DNA of 64,000 nt from Anas platyrhynchos (taxonomy: Eukaryota > Chordata > Aves > Anseriformes > Anatidae): assembly GCF_047663525.1 (NCBI RefSeq), contig NC_092588.1, positions 140,608,501-140,672,500 on the forward strand, written 5' to 3'. Below are positions 1-14,765 of the stretch, piece by piece. Positions within the stretch are counted from its first letter, which is position 1. The number at the start of each line of letters is the position of its first letter. The translations under genes and the position numbers were made by a program. The notes beneath the pieces were generated by a model. The model saw nothing but the letters and a program-made list of their open reading frames with translations. It searched no databases and had not been told where the DNA came from.

Positions 1-3000
1 CTCCAGTTCACTTAGCTCTGGCTTCTCTTACTATACAAGCCACACAAGAGAAGGCTGTGACTAGATGAGAAAATCCAGAAATCTTGAGCTGTAGCTAACT
101 GCAGAGTTAGTTAACCTAAAAGTCAGCTGCCCTCCCAACCATTGCCACGTTTACCAAAAGGGATCAGCACAGACCACCAGGTTCTGGATCATGAAAAGTA
201 GAGTTGCAGTCATGCTTAGGAGAGACTGAAGGTTGTTTCAGTACAGCTTGTGATGAGACTGCAGAGCAGCTTGTCATTATTATCAGTAATTTGGAATATA
301 GTCTGCAGCTGTGGCAAAAAAAGCCCAAAACCAAATAGAGAGGGATACAATCAGAAGTGATCTTCAGATTTCACCTGACATGCTCTAAGGGGAGTTTTGC
401 ATTGCAATTCCCTCCAATCTCTCTGCTCTGAGTGACTACTGAAAAGAACACAATCATTATGGCAGTCAGTTTAACAGCTTCCACCAACAAGTATAAAACC
501 CTTAATATTAAGGTAGCACTTTAAGAAAAGTGAAAAGAAATTTTTGCTTTACTTTACATAAGAAGTGAGCACAACACCAAGGAGTGTAATAACGATGCTT
601 CTCCTGCAGCACTTATTTCTCTCAAGCACTTCTTTTTATCATGGTAAGAAAAGGAGAAACTTCCAGTCCTTGTGCCTTGTAAGAACACTGAAGTGTTCTT
701 AAAATAATAATGAATATCAAGAAAATATGAACAAGTCTCATGCAATTGACCTTTATTGTTGTGTCTATGGAAGACAGAGGGAAGCTCAGGATTTGCCAGT
801 CTGTGTTCTCAGGAACAACTTATTTTTGTATTTTCTCAAGTCCAGGACTCAGATTTAAGTTCCAAACACAGGCCTCAGTTCAGAAGAGCAATTGTATTCA
901 GAGTAACATTAAAGCATATCTTGACTTCAAATGCAATCTGATTGCTATCATGTTATCACATATATTCTTAAACGGGTTAAATTTAAGAAAAAAAAAAAAA
1001 GGGGGACAAATTTTAGAGCAGATTTAAAACTGCAGTTTGTTTAAAAAAATCAGAAGAGCACAGATATTGTATCCTCGCAATGCTTAGGAAAATGCATCCT
1101 CTGAAATATTCTCACCAGAAGATATCTAACTCAGCTCCAGAAGTTACTCTGCGAGTAAAGCTGACCAGCTTTACATCTGTCCCAATGCTGTAATTCAGTC
1201 AGAAGACCGATGTTCGGAAGGAGGGAAGAAAAGGCAGTGAGAAAGGAAAACCCAAGTGAGCTTTGTGGATCCACTCCAGATATTTCCAAACAAGAATCCG
1301 GCATGTTCTGCCAGACAGCAATCTCAAGAAACCTGTTCTGACAGGTTGGATAGGAAACACCGTTTCTGGAGGCCTTTTCTTCATTGGACTGTTTCAGAGA
1401 GATCAAGCATCAAGTTCAGGTATCAGTGCTCTTTTCCGGATGCTTTTACAGGCTCAAAACGTTCTTGCGTTGCCTTATAAGATCTGTATGAAAGATGACA
1501 CTTGGGGTCCACAGCTTCACACACTGTATTTCAGTTCCTCCGATTACATTTATTACCAGCTATCAAAAGGTTAGCAGAGGTTTCTGATCCTAGAACTCCA
1601 TAGCCAAATTAGAGGATGTGGGAGGTGATGATATCCCACCATGAAAACAAACTTCAACCCCTATGGTTCTGGTGCACTGCAGCACAACTCTAACCCTCTC
1701 ACACACCTCGAGCACAAGGCAGCTGCTCCTGTCATCGCTCTCTGGCTGCCCCTTGCAACACAAGTAGCACCCTTCAGTACCCCAGGATCCCAAACATTTT
1801 GGTGGCCTGAACCTGCAATAAAAAAAAAAAAAAAAAACTCTTTCTTGGAATTATAATAGGAATGGCATACAAGAGACTTTTTTTTTTCTTATAAGGATTA
1901 TGTAAGAGACATTCATAATGTTCTTGGTAATATACAACAGAGAAAAACTAAAGGATGCATCTTTTTCCCCTTCTGATTATAATCAATCCTTCTTCTTCAT
2001 ATGGTCTTGGGCATGGATAGGCACTACAGTAATGGGGACTAGACCAAAAACTAAAAGTAAAACTAAAACTAGGTCTCACTCCCCTGCAATTCAGTGGGAG
2101 TGAGAAAAATTGAGGATAGTTATATTTGCCCCAGTTAAAGTAAGGGACAATGAGCATCTCCACTGTTTTGTGAAACTTTATCATCACTTAGCATGGACAG
2201 GAATCTGTGTGGACATCGGGATATTTATAGAGAGAACCATTAAGAAATGGAAAAGAACCTTTAAGCCCTCAAATTACATGCACCTACACTAACACTAAGT
2301 CTTGAAAAATACAAGGTAGAGAAAGATAACAGTATGGAGAATAAAAGATGAAAAAGGAGAGAGAGAGGGATTAGAGAAGAAATAAGAGAACAAAGAGGAG
2401 AGGAGGGAAACAAAAGGGTAAAAAATCAGAAAAGTGAAAGGAAATTTGAATTAGCTCCTTTTTCAGATGGGCCATATTCCTGCTGCTTTCCAAGATTTTA
2501 CAGTGGAAAGGAACCGACGTATTTTTGCAGTTTCAACAGCTTGTGGTGAGATTGAAGGCAAAAGGAGAAAGCAGAGGGAACTGACCTCTCTCCAGTTGCT
2601 CCTGTCCTAATGGATGGTATAATCTCCACTGCAGCAAAGGAACAGAGAAGGCACTTACCGAGTTACTCACAGCTCCTTGTCCCCTCCTCCTCCTCTTGGC
2701 TCCCAGCTTCTCAGATCTTTCTATTAAACTTTTAATAGTGGGGACCCCCTCACTCAGGGCAGCACTGCAGTCATTCATTAGTGTCCACCTAGGGAACAAA
2801 TAACTCTTTAGCTGCACTGTAGGTGTCCAGCTTGCTTTGTGCCTGGAGGGGGATTTGTAATCGAAACAGGGAAGTGCAGGAGCAAAGAGAAAAAATGGGC
2901 AATAATAACCCGTGAACTCGCCTTTCATTCAGGTAACACCCAAGACACATGTTAATGATTTCAGCTTGAGTACCAGGCAGCAAACTAACTGTACACTAAC

Positions 3001-6000
3001 CAGGAGAAACCACCTGCGTGTGCCAGCGTCTCTAGACAGGGACCTCTTGGAGAAGGGACAGCAAGAAGAGACTTGCTGAATTTACAGTGAATTACTTTGC
3101 TGAGTACTTCACCGGTATTTACTTGTAAAGTCCCTTTTCAGATTTCACCCAAATGGATCAATAAACTAAGATTTTTATCAGGTCTGTGTCCTAGCTCTTT
3201 TGCACAGAGTTTTTCTATATCTGAACTAGGAGAATCCATGAATATTGAGGCAGAATGTGCTGAGGTTTTAGCAGGTTATGTAGGACTGTTTCAGCACTTA
3301 TGGCCTAGATTACCAGGGCCACTGAGATAAATTTTAAATACAAATTTATTCAAACATAAGTAGGAAACTGATTTTATTTGCTGTCCAAATCTATGTGTGT
3401 GCAAACCAGTCAATCGTTACCTAAACACTCTCCTTCCTTTCGTTGTCTCTCTCATTTTTTTGGCAACTGCTGGCCCCAGCAGGGTGAGGCAGCCATTTGC
3501 CCATCTCGCCAGTACCCTCAGATGAACACATCAGCTTGCAGCATACAATAGCTACGAGACAGCCAGAGAAATACAAGAGGAAAAAAAGCTCTCTTTAACA
3601 GAGAAGAGAGGGCTGCGAATACCTTCGAGGACAATGTTTCTTTTTTCATCCCTAAATATTTGCAATCAATACAGCTTCAGTATTTTGCAGGCTAATCAAT
3701 AATGCAGTGACAGTGAAAGAGATGTGAGGGTCTTCTTAGCGGCTGCAAACTGGCAATGATGCTTTGATGGCTCCTACCGAGGATTTATCATTTCTTGGAT
3801 AATCTCCTGCAGAACACGATGGGGCCTGAGAGTTTAATACATAATATGGCTACAGGAAGAAAACCGGACGGATGATTGCACTTTATCATAATTCCCTATA
3901 GCATCATGTGCCAAGGAAATCACACATAAAACAAAAAAAATGATATGCACCTAAAAGTACAAATATAATGTACAAAACCAGTCGCTCAGACATTTAACAA
4001 AGCTAAGCCAGTCCTTAAAAAGTAGGACAGCCCCAAGGGTGTTATGAGGAGCCACAATCTTGTCTTGTGGTTGTTCTTCCCGAAAGGGACTTCAGAGAAT
4101 TAGAGAGGGAATTTATTAATAGTTATTATAAGACTATATTATAAAGTATTTCAGAGACACACACAAGCTAAGTCTGTCTCCCTTTCCACACACATGCAAT
4201 TCACTAACTCCATGAGAACCATTTGTTTGAAAAAAATGAGAACAATTTGCCCCTAAATAATCATATACAGTAGTTAATAAGCAGAAATGGAAGAGGTCAC
4301 ACCTCTGAAATTTAATACATTTTGGTCAAAATCCAGCCCTCAGCACCTGGCTCTAGCACCCAGAACATTTACCTGGATGTGCCATCCCTGTGGGAAGGGC
4401 TCATCCCTTCAGACATCTCTGCTGCTGCAGGGGACACTGCAGCTCTCATGCAGAACAATACTCCCAGGAAAAAAAAAAAAAAAAAAAAAAAGGCAAAAAG
4501 GCTATGCACAACAGCATACCCTGACAATACTGAAGTCTTCCTCCTCGAGGCTGTTATGTAGGGCCCTAAGCAGTCAGAGAACATGTAAAAACTCATTGCT
4601 TCACCTGCCCAGGAACCCTCTGGGCCTGAAAGGACTAAAATTATTCCTCACCCCTTCTCTTTTCTCACTTGTCTTTCATTACATAAAAGCCTCTCTAGAT
4701 TTCCTGAGGTTTGTGTCATAATTATTTACTACTTCCAAGTAATTGTTATATATATATGAAATTCTACTTTAAGAAAAAAAAAAAGTATATTAATAGAAAC
4801 AGCACCATATCCCGAATGCTCCTGCAGACTCCTGATCATCCTGCATTACAACATGTTCCAACTATGTATTTTCAAAGGAACATGATCCAGCATTTTCAGT
4901 TTTTCATACAGCCTGGCAGTAATTGCGGTATCATTAACTTTTTCTCTCTCCCCCCCCCAGCCCGCCCCCCCTCATGCTACATGTTAATACACTGTACATC
5001 TGCTCAGTTTCCACAAGGAACTACCTACGTGTAAATACAAAATACGGAAAACACGTGATCACACACAGCTTTTTTTTTTAATTCTTACAGACCTTCCTAC
5101 TCTTGCTGTTACAACATCAACTAGGCTTTTCAGTACTCTGCTAACACTCAGAGCTTTCTAACAATTGCTTTCCTTATCTATTCATGCAATTGACATTTGC
5201 AGATTCTCGGGGATTTAATCTTTTCCTTCCTTGCAATTTATCCATAGAACACTAGAAAATAAACAGGTGCACATGAGTCTATCACAGCACCTGGAAATTT
5301 TCTTTTTCTTTTTTTTTTTTTTTAATTGGAATAATCAACAGAACTGTACTGTTAAAATCGGTTGCTTCTTGATTAAATTGTCAAGCAACTTTGAAATAGC
5401 TCATTTTCTGAAAATCTGTTGTGTTTTTAACATACAATTTTTAAGCTTGTTAAAACATTATGCCAAAAATATTGAGCTAAAGAATATGAAAATTAATGAT
5501 TAAATTAACAACAAAAATTATGCCTATGGTCTTTTACAGATCACAGAGTCCAGTTCAATAACACACATGCAGATTTATAATAAAACTAGTCTCACAAGAC
5601 TACAGAACCCTTTAAAAGCAGCGTTTCTGCCATCTTCTATCATCTGCCTATTGGCTTTTGCAGCTTGGTAGGTAGAGATCATTTGTATTTCATACAGCCA
5701 GTAGTCATTAAAGACACCTCCCCCAATATTTCTCTTAAATTGCATAAATTGGAAAATTGTTCATTTCCTCTTCCTCCAGCTCTGTTTTCATGTATGATGA
5801 ATTTAGGGATGTTTTGCAGAAAATGGGCAAGAGATTATCCTACATAAAGATTTGCCTGCTGAAAACAATCCAATGAATTAAAAATAACCACGGACTGCAA
5901 CTGACCTTTCCTATAAGCCAATATATCCCTATAGTTTTGACATGCCTTAATAATTATTAGCATTTGTCTCAATGAAAACAACTGCAGAGTACAATATTTA

Positions 6001-7859
6001 GCATTTGTTTTGTATTATTTACAATTTCAGTGTTCTGTTTACAGAGGTTTATGATCCCAGCCTGGAAATCCTACTCAGATGAATAATTCAATCTTATGTA
6101 AGTATTCTGAATGAGAGCCACAGGACTGGCTCTTTCTAAACACAAGATAAAGGGGTGGACAAACCATATAGATCAGTTTAGGTATTGGATGCATCCTTAC
6201 TGGAGACAGCGTGTCTGCTATCTGTAGAGGCTTTATACGCAGATGAGCACCATAATGCTGAATCCAACGTCCTGACAAGATCCGAGAGCTCTGCAGTGCT
6301 TCTGACGGAAGCATATTACAATTAGCATTACACTGAATGTTCCAATTCCTGCCCAAAGACAAAAATGTTCGTCTCCAGCACCACTATGTGCATAAACACA
6401 TTCTGCAATATTATGCTGCAAATGTTAATTCTAGCTAATACTCAGATCACAGACTAGAAAGTATTAAATTTGGGTTTAGCTCTATCAGAAGGGGCATACA
6501 TGTCTATCCTAAGCCCAGTTTTTTAAATAAAATTATCATGGTAATGTACTGCCTAGACACTTTTCTTTATAAAACATGCTTTGTTGATTTTGATATTAAA
6601 TAAGTGGAGAATTACAGCTGTGAAAAATACTTTCCTGTCTAGCAACTTGTTTAGTTTTGAAAATTAAATTCTGGACATATGTATCAAAATACTATTAATA
6701 AAGATTTTTAAATAGCAAAGCTTAACAACATGTGAAATAAATATGAAGTGTTATATAAAAACATGTTTGAAATTGCATGTATACATCTCTCAGAGCAGAT
6801 ACAACTACTGCCAACATCTTCCACACTGGTATATTTCATTTCCAGTTCAAATGCATAAAGGTTTGCATGCAGGGTTTGGACACAGGAATTTCCTGACTTT
6901 TTAAGGATGTGGCCCTACGAACACTCGAGTAACTTTCCCCAGAGCTATATACAGTCCAAATCAGCCCCAAAGCTTCCCATCTTAGTAAAGCTGCTTAGGT
7001 AGCTGTAGAGAGAAGCCCTGAGTACAGACACAGATACACAGAGCTAAATGAGATCTGGTTACTGATTTCACAATGTGGCATTCTGTACCACACAAAGCAA
7101 CAAAGGAAAGATGACTTCTTCTCCTGTGTGAGCTGTAAATAGTAGCCATCATACCATGTAATAGGTTTATTTTATTAGTAGTATATATTTAAAGTCTTCA
7201 GTGCAAGTTTCTTTTGAATGATGAAAGGCTGGTAAATTCTTAAAAGATAATAATCAGTGGTGCAGCCATTCTTTGATGGGCTGTAATTACCCAACTGTCC
7301 ATTACTGGAATGACAGCAGCAAACTACCACTCACTGTTAGTTTGTTTTTATTTATAACTTGTACTTTATGTAAAAATGCATTAATTGCAAGCAAAACAAA
7401 TTGCTTATTTGAAACACTTCCCATAGAGACTTACTTTTTAATGCATTAGTCTAGCTGACATATACATGACATTTTACATGGAGGTTAAACTGATGTAAGT
7501 AAATGTAATTATTTGAAAGCAAACAGGATCCAATCACATTTCTTTCTGTATGGGATTACCTTACATTTTCCACCAGTGTGTATCATGAACAAACAGTGAA
7601 CCCCACGAATTCCAGGCAGCTACAGACTTTAAAACTTCCTACCAACTTGAAATTTGATGATAAAGCACTGTACTCGTATTTTTATATGATTTGCCTGAGG
7701 TAACATCTTGCGTAATCGTTCTTAAAATAATTACCCGCAAAACTGCTTAAGCAGGAGGAATGGCGAAAGGCTTGAATTTCACAGACTTTGGCTCCAGCAA
7801 CACAAAGCTACAGATGAAGGCTGGGGCTCACAAGAGAGCTGCTGGCCCCTACACGGTGG

Positions 7860-8290
7860 CAGCGCCACGCTGACCGGGTCCCTCTCCTTCCTCCCCAGGC
7901 ACTGTGCGGTGCCTTCTGTCCCAACACCACCTTCCGTCCACCTCATACCCACCTCCTTCCTCAGGATCAGCTTCTTTTCCCCCCCTCTACTCATTTTCTC
8001 CCGCTTCCCACTCAGCCTTCACCCTGGCACCTCACAGCCGCCACGTTGCATGCAGCTGCACTTTGATGACCTCCTGGCCGTTGGCCCTCCAGGAGAGGCG
8101 ATGGCAGGCGGCCTCTTCTCCTGTACCTTCTCTGCACCGGCCCCTTGGGGTGACCAGCAGCAGTGTGGCAGCCCTGCTGCCATCATGGTCCTGAGCAAGC
8201 AGGCAGGCCTCAAGAGGCCACCAAGAGGAAATGGCGGCGGCTACCGGGAGCCTCTGAGGGATGCAGAGCCGTCCAGTTCGTACTGCTGCT
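7860..8290. other. GC-rich patch inside AT-rich flank
   Basis: A local rise in GC content of about 430 bp. It carries overlapping open frames on both strands (plus 7909-8313, 134 codons; minus 8032-8328, 98 codons). The plus frame is Pro/Ser-rich and ends in a Cys run encoded by CTG repeats. No domain is recognised and both frames look like a by-product of composition. It could be an orphan CpG-poor regulatory patch or a decayed retrocopy; I cannot decide. Confidence 0.3.
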
Positions 8291-8873
8291 GCTGCACCAA
8301 AACCACCGATTAGTGACGTAAAATACATGCATATATGTGCTTATATATACCCCACAGGTGTGATATACCATTTCCGTGTATCTTTCTTACTGAAAGACAT
8401 TGATTTATGTGTACAGCAAAACCTGGTCGTCGCCAAGTAGCTCAAAATTATCTTGACCTAAGACCAGGGCAACTTCAAAAGCAATGATTAACCAAAAGGA
8501 CATGCCAAAATTAGCAGCTGTAATCCTTCAACTGTTAAAGTATTTAATTTTTTTTTTAATGTTATTTTTAATTTTTTTTCTTATGTTCTTTTCATATTCT
8601 GCTTTCATTTCAATACTGCACAATGGTGCTTTTGAGGCAAAGAAGAGGAAACAAATGGCTGTACAACAGAAATGACAAGAAGGAGCTGCCGAACCTCTGT
8701 GCTGCAGACAGCAGACAGCCTGATCCTTCCTCCTGCCAAAGACAAAAAGGGTTTTGCCACTGGTGTCACTGGCAGCAGGATCAAGCTGCCCGGGGCAGCA
8801 AGGTTTTGCAAACCAGGTAGGTGGTATGGTACAAGTTGTGGGATACGCTGATCTGACTGCAGTCAGCAGAGAA

Positions 8874-8915
8874 AAACAAACAAACAAACAAACAAACAAA
8901 CAAACAAACAAACAC
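8874..8915. repeat. (CAAA)n microsatellite
   Basis: About ten consecutive CAAA units, nearly perfect. Likely polymorphic in length. Confidence 0.95.
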
Positions 8916-9692
8916 AGTTTGATGCACCAAACCATTTTAGCTGCTATTTTCATATTTCACTATCACACAGGTCTTCCAGAAATTATTTAAAATAATATGT
9001 CCATCTGAAACACAAAATGTCAGTTTTACATCCTGCTGGTTTCAGTTGAAGTTCTGTGTAAAGAAGAAAGTATCATAAAGTCCAATCACTAATATTAATG
9101 CCCAGCTAAACAGTTAACCTTCTACATGCTGAATAGTATCCTTGATGGTCATTGTTTCAAACAAGGTTGGAGAATTACAGATTTCCCTAATCAAGCCCGA
9201 ATAGGGACATAGCTGACTTACATTGCCATCAGGGAGACATTGACTGTTCTTCCTACTTTTGTACAAACGTGGAGGCATGAGCACGACTCTGTCTTGCTCG
9301 GTTGGAGATGTTACCCAGAGGGTAGGGGTAGGGGTACTAGGCTCCCAGAGGCAGTCTCCTAAGAGACTGCATCTCATGTACATTTGCAGCAGCATTACTG
9401 CGCATGGGCTTGTCACAGTTTGACCCATATAATCCATTAACCCAACGAGAGATCAATTCCTGGGAGAAGTCTATCCCATTTTTTGAAAATTACTTTGTTG
9501 CCAGCATTGTAAATCTAGCAATAAACTGTTGCGAAACTCTATCCTCTCTCACATTTAAAAGAGCTTTGCAGAAAATGGATATTGGGGGACAGGGAGAGAC
9601 AAGGACATCTGTCTCCAAAATTTCAAGATGAGCTTTTCTACCTGAGACTAAAATCCATGTTTATATTCTTGAATATTTATGTAAATAGTAGC

Positions 9693-9694
<2 letters not shown>

Positions 9695-9724
<30 letters not shown>
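9695..9724. repeat. poly-T run (30 nt)
   Basis: Uninterrupted run of 30 T in AT-rich intergenic DNA. The exact length is prone to sequencing error. Confidence 0.9.
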
Positions 9725-9730
<6 letters not shown>

Positions 9731-12700
9731 TGATATTTTAACCATCATTTCTTTAAAATACAGACTTTTCTATTTCTATATTTCTATTTTGTGTGGTCAT
9801 TTCAAAATATATATATACAGCAATATCTTTGTCATGGCTATGTATTATCATCAAACATACATATTTATAACTCTCCATTTACTTGAATGCTCCACATAAA
9901 TAAATGCTCAGTGCTTGTCATGTTACTTGTCTTGCTGTTAGAAAGAACAAAAGAAGAACAACAAAGAAAGAACACAAAAATTTTTTACAATCTAAACTGA
10001 AAACATAAAAGTTATCTGTTCAGGCATTCAGTGGTAAGAACCACAAATTTGAAGGCAGCGAGGCTGAGCTATGTTTTGCTTTCCTCATGCTTTTTAATAC
10101 AATATGACAGGTGTCATGTGAATGGGGAGAAAAATATTTAAATTTAATGTTATTTTTATTAATGTATTTTATATCGATAGACTAACTCAAAACCAGTCAT
10201 TGTTATCTTTATAGTAAAGTTCTAGCATGCAGCTAGTGAGAAACTAGCCTTAATTTCTTTGCTCCAGTTACATGAACCTGGTCAGGGATACAGTTATATA
10301 TACCCTGTCATGTGTCACAAGGGTCAGTATCTACTAATTCCAGTGGCTACTGTTACAATATTCAACCTCCAAAAGTTTCAGATCAGAAGCTGAAAGTTTG
10401 AGACATTTATGAGTGAGAACAGAGACTCCTAATTTAAAACGTGTGTGACCTTAATATAGCATTTGGGGGTTCAGAATGTTCCTATGTACTTTGCCTAATA
10501 CTGCAATTTCACAATACTCCCTCACTTCCAGTCATAAAGCTATAGATTGATTTACCTTCTTTACAATTCTGTAAATTGTAAAGAACAGATCTCTATTAAA
10601 AGCAAATTTCTATGACTATTTGAACAAGTAACACTCAAAATAGTTTTCCCTGATGCAAAGGCAGAATAAAGAAAGAAAAAAAAAGTCATCTAACCTCTAA
10701 TTCCAGTGATAAGTTAGCATTTTTCACGGATGCGTATACTTTTCAGAAAGCACTTTAAACAGAATGATTCTACACTTGTCAATGATAACTCTGTTTATGT
10801 AAAATAATCTTGTAACAGGTCACCAGAATAATCTGTCTTAATCAAAAACAGATCTATATCCATACAGTCCACTTATTCACTGGCTCTAACAAAACATACA
10901 AAATGCATGTATACATTATTCTAACTCTTGCATACACATTTGCCTTCTTTATGCATGATATAATCATGAAAAAAGTATCATCTACTCCTGTTTGCACTGA
11001 AATCAGGGACACAATTTACATCTCTCACATTTTAGAAACTTTAGAAACCCTCTTATAAATGGGTATCATGCATATTTCACTAACTCTGGGTGTTCCACAG
11101 CTTGTTGGATTTTTTTTTTTTTTTCAGAATTAGCTCAGGAGATTAAAATGAAACTCACAAATGTATGAACATGCACAGCGTTTTCCATGATTTCCATAAT
11201 TCCACAAGATTTTCCATAATTATGGCATAGACTAAAATAATCCAACCTGGAGCATTTAATAATTTTCATTAGTAAATTACTTTATAAATGGCAGTATTAA
11301 ATAAAAATAGAAAACCTTTACGGTGTGGTATCTCATTTTCTCTGGTGGAAATTAGTACGTTACTGATGAGCAGTGTTTGAAGCAAAATCTTTCTTTGTTA
11401 AATCATGTGTACTGTCTTTTAAGCCAAAACTCAGCATATGTACGGTAGTATAGCCACAAAAAGTGTGATCGAATATAATCAAGCCTTCAGCCATTACACA
11501 GCCAAAATACCCATGATTTACATGATTATTTTGCCTAAGGGTCTCACTCTTAATGTTTCAGCAACCCTTTTTGTATAAGCAATATGAATAAATTAACCGA
11601 CAAGGAAAATGTTAAAAAAATGTAACATTTTTAATAGTATGCAAAACTTTAATGCATATAACATAGTTACCTGGTTATGTTTTTGTATCAATGTCAATAC
11701 CATTTTAGATGAGTAAGGTAAAGTCAAGAGGAACTTGAATTCTTTATATGGATCTGCCTTAGATAAAAGGTCACATTTTATTCAAAGTATAAAAAAGAAC
11801 ATTAAAGTTTTAGTGAGACAGAATAGTGCAATAACTCAAGAAAATTAATACCATGAGCAGTTTCTCCTCTCTTTTTAACTGCAGTGGTCAACAAAATAAA
11901 TGAAGAACAACAAGAGAGAATCAGTGCAAAGGCCTAGAGAGTAACTCCCATTTTTTAAACTATTAATTTTGTGCTCAATGTCAAAGGCAATGACAGTAAG
12001 CACTGAATAAATACAAAAGTTCTTTGGGATTACCGTGGTTTTTTTTTTCAAGATGAAAAATGCACTGGCTTGGAATGTTTATTTGAACCAGCTGTATGGT
12101 ATTACTATAGAGAGTCAGGAAGTTAATATATTCTTTGGAAGTCCAGTATCATAATAAGTTATTCTAGCAGTCAGAGTGAACAGAGGACATGCAATGTGAT
12201 TTGGCAGCCCAAGCACAGATACTGCATACACTCCTGAATTCGAGCTATGCAGCAGCTATAAGTTATCAGAACTGGGTCCTGCTCATAATTAGAAGGGTGA
12301 CTGGTAGGAGAGAGGTGGAATCGGAAATAATATTGGCATTTACTAGTACATATGATGGGACTGATCCTCTCTGAAATTAACAGGGTGAAATCTTTTGACT
12401 GAAATCCCTCACGTGGCAGGATCAGGCTTATCACTTACTGCACTCCTTTTCATTCATTATGGTATTTTATTCTGGGCACTTGTCCCCTGTAATTCATGCA
12501 ACCATGACCAAAGTCCTCATTGGTGTAGTGCTGGTGATACAACAATATGTTGTGATATGAAGCACTGGAAAATCAAATAAATCTCTATTTTGACAGAAAA
12601 TTTTCAGGGCCAACTAGTATGTAAGGGCTGCAGGGAAGGAAGGGTATAAACTCTGATATTCTGGCTAGGAAGAGCCATGAAATCTGTTTATATTCTGCAT

Positions 12701-14740
12701 CTCTCCCATAAAACCATTAATGGTGAAATCCTTCATACCACTACAATCAATCTCTCTGTAACTATTTAATAGCTATGCTGAGGCAAATCAAATTATTCTT
12801 ATAATCAGGGATAAAATACAACACATTTTGCAATCTATCAAGTAAAAGATCACTTACTTCTGCTATTAGTATCTAAAAATGAACTGTCATGCTTTGGTAA
12901 TAATAATTTTATGATATGAGGTCTAAAGCAAATTAATTTAAAGTTAGCATGGAATTTCAAGGCTATATGCATATTCCTATGGCAAGACGATGCAGGAATG
13001 TGAGTTATGACACTGCAACCTCCAGGAATAATAGGGTAAGTTAAAGTTACCATAACAGATGTTTTGATTTTAAGTCTGCATTCCCTTACTCTATCTAATG
13101 TTGTCACAATCTTCTGGTTGCCTAAGTACGGGTTATTGTTATCAGCCACATCCCATCATTCTTCAGCAACTTTCCTAAAAAGGCAAAGGGGAATTTTCTT
13201 TGAGTGACAGACACAGAATTGTGACAGATGCAGAATTCATCATTTTTTATCCTCTGTCTGCCATGTAAAATACAATATGGAATGGTTCTGCAACACCTCT
13301 TCTTTGCAGAAAAGGGCAAAAGCATCTTCCAAAAAACACTACCTCCACCTAAATCTTTTTGCCTTTATAGAGCACTACAGACATTAATGATGAACTGAAA
13401 TCTTAACAAGTATAAAAAATTTGTCTGGATTTATTTATGCTTTAAAATGCTTTCTGCTTTCAGCTGCACTATGTTCACTTTCTTTAAATTACATAAAATT
13501 TATTCTCCAAGATATGAACAGAGGCGTGTTAGAGCTTGGTTAATTAAAACAGTCTATTCATTAAATATATAGAAATGCAAAACGAAATTATTCGCTGGTA
13601 CAATTGGCACAGCTACATAGATCCCAACAGGGCTCTACCAGCTTGTTATAGCTTGTGATATTTTGGCCCATAACATTAGTCTAATACATTGTCTTGTAAA
13701 TAATAGATTAGATAAACAAGTACTCGGGTACGTACTTACATTTTAAAAGACATATTATTTACTTGATATGACAAGTCACTTTATGTTAATCGGGTTTTTT
13801 ACCATGCTCACAGACAATATAAAAAACATACTAGGTAACACTCTTCTGGGTCCAGGACAGAGTATGCTAAATTCTGCCTAATTTTTGTTGTTTGTCTTTT
13901 TTTCTTCCGAAGGACCACAATGCAACAATAATTTATACTATGGTAATTATATGTAATTAAATTAGATCGCCGCCATAAAATGCATGTTTGACTTCATTTC
14001 TATAGGCGAGACTCTCCTGGCATTTCTCCAGGAGGATACGTCGCTGTGACTCTCATGATGTGAGCAGATGGTGGGAAGCACGACGAAGGGCCCTACCTCT
14101 GCTCCTGACCACCACGACCTGCCCAGCCTAATCAGCTCCGTAACTTCCATGGCATGAACAGCTGATAGCACTGGGGACTTCCAGCATAGCGAAACAAGCA
14201 GGATACTCAGCCCCAGAGCTGTTCCTTTCTCCTCTGACTCCTGTTCTTCGTAGCCACATTCAAGAAGTGGCTTGGACTTTGTGCCCAATGATGGTCTTCG
14301 GTTTTACCCTGCTCCAAGAGATGTGGGGAAAATCAAACCTATCTTCCTATGCTTTTGAGATGTTTTTTGCACTTAGAATCAAGAAGGTGGCTGGGAAATG
14401 AAGGTCACAGTGAAACAGGGCAGAGGAAAAAGGTTTCTGACAGTTTTCCCTGACACTGGAAGAATCCACAGATGAGTGCACTCTTTTTAGTCTTCATCAT
14501 ACAGCATGAGAGAAAAATCCTACCGGAGAACCTCCCAGGGTTTCCAAGCTCTCAGATGGGCTTTGCCTCAGAGAGGATGCCTTGACAGGAACAGATGTGA
14601 TAACAAATGACCTTTAGAATTGCACCCTGAGAGCTGTTGACCGTTTCCTGAAAGCTGTTCATCCTCCTGAGCTCCTGGCTTTAGTTTGGAAACCTTGAGA
14701 CCCTGACACAAAACTAAAAAGGGTCAAAAGCAAGAAAGAC

Positions 14741-14765
14741 AAAAAAAAAAAAAAAAAAAAAAAAA
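14741..14765. repeat. poly-A run (25 nt)
   Basis: Uninterrupted run of 25 A in intergenic DNA, with no coding or pseudogene sequence recognised upstream of it. Confidence 0.9.
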
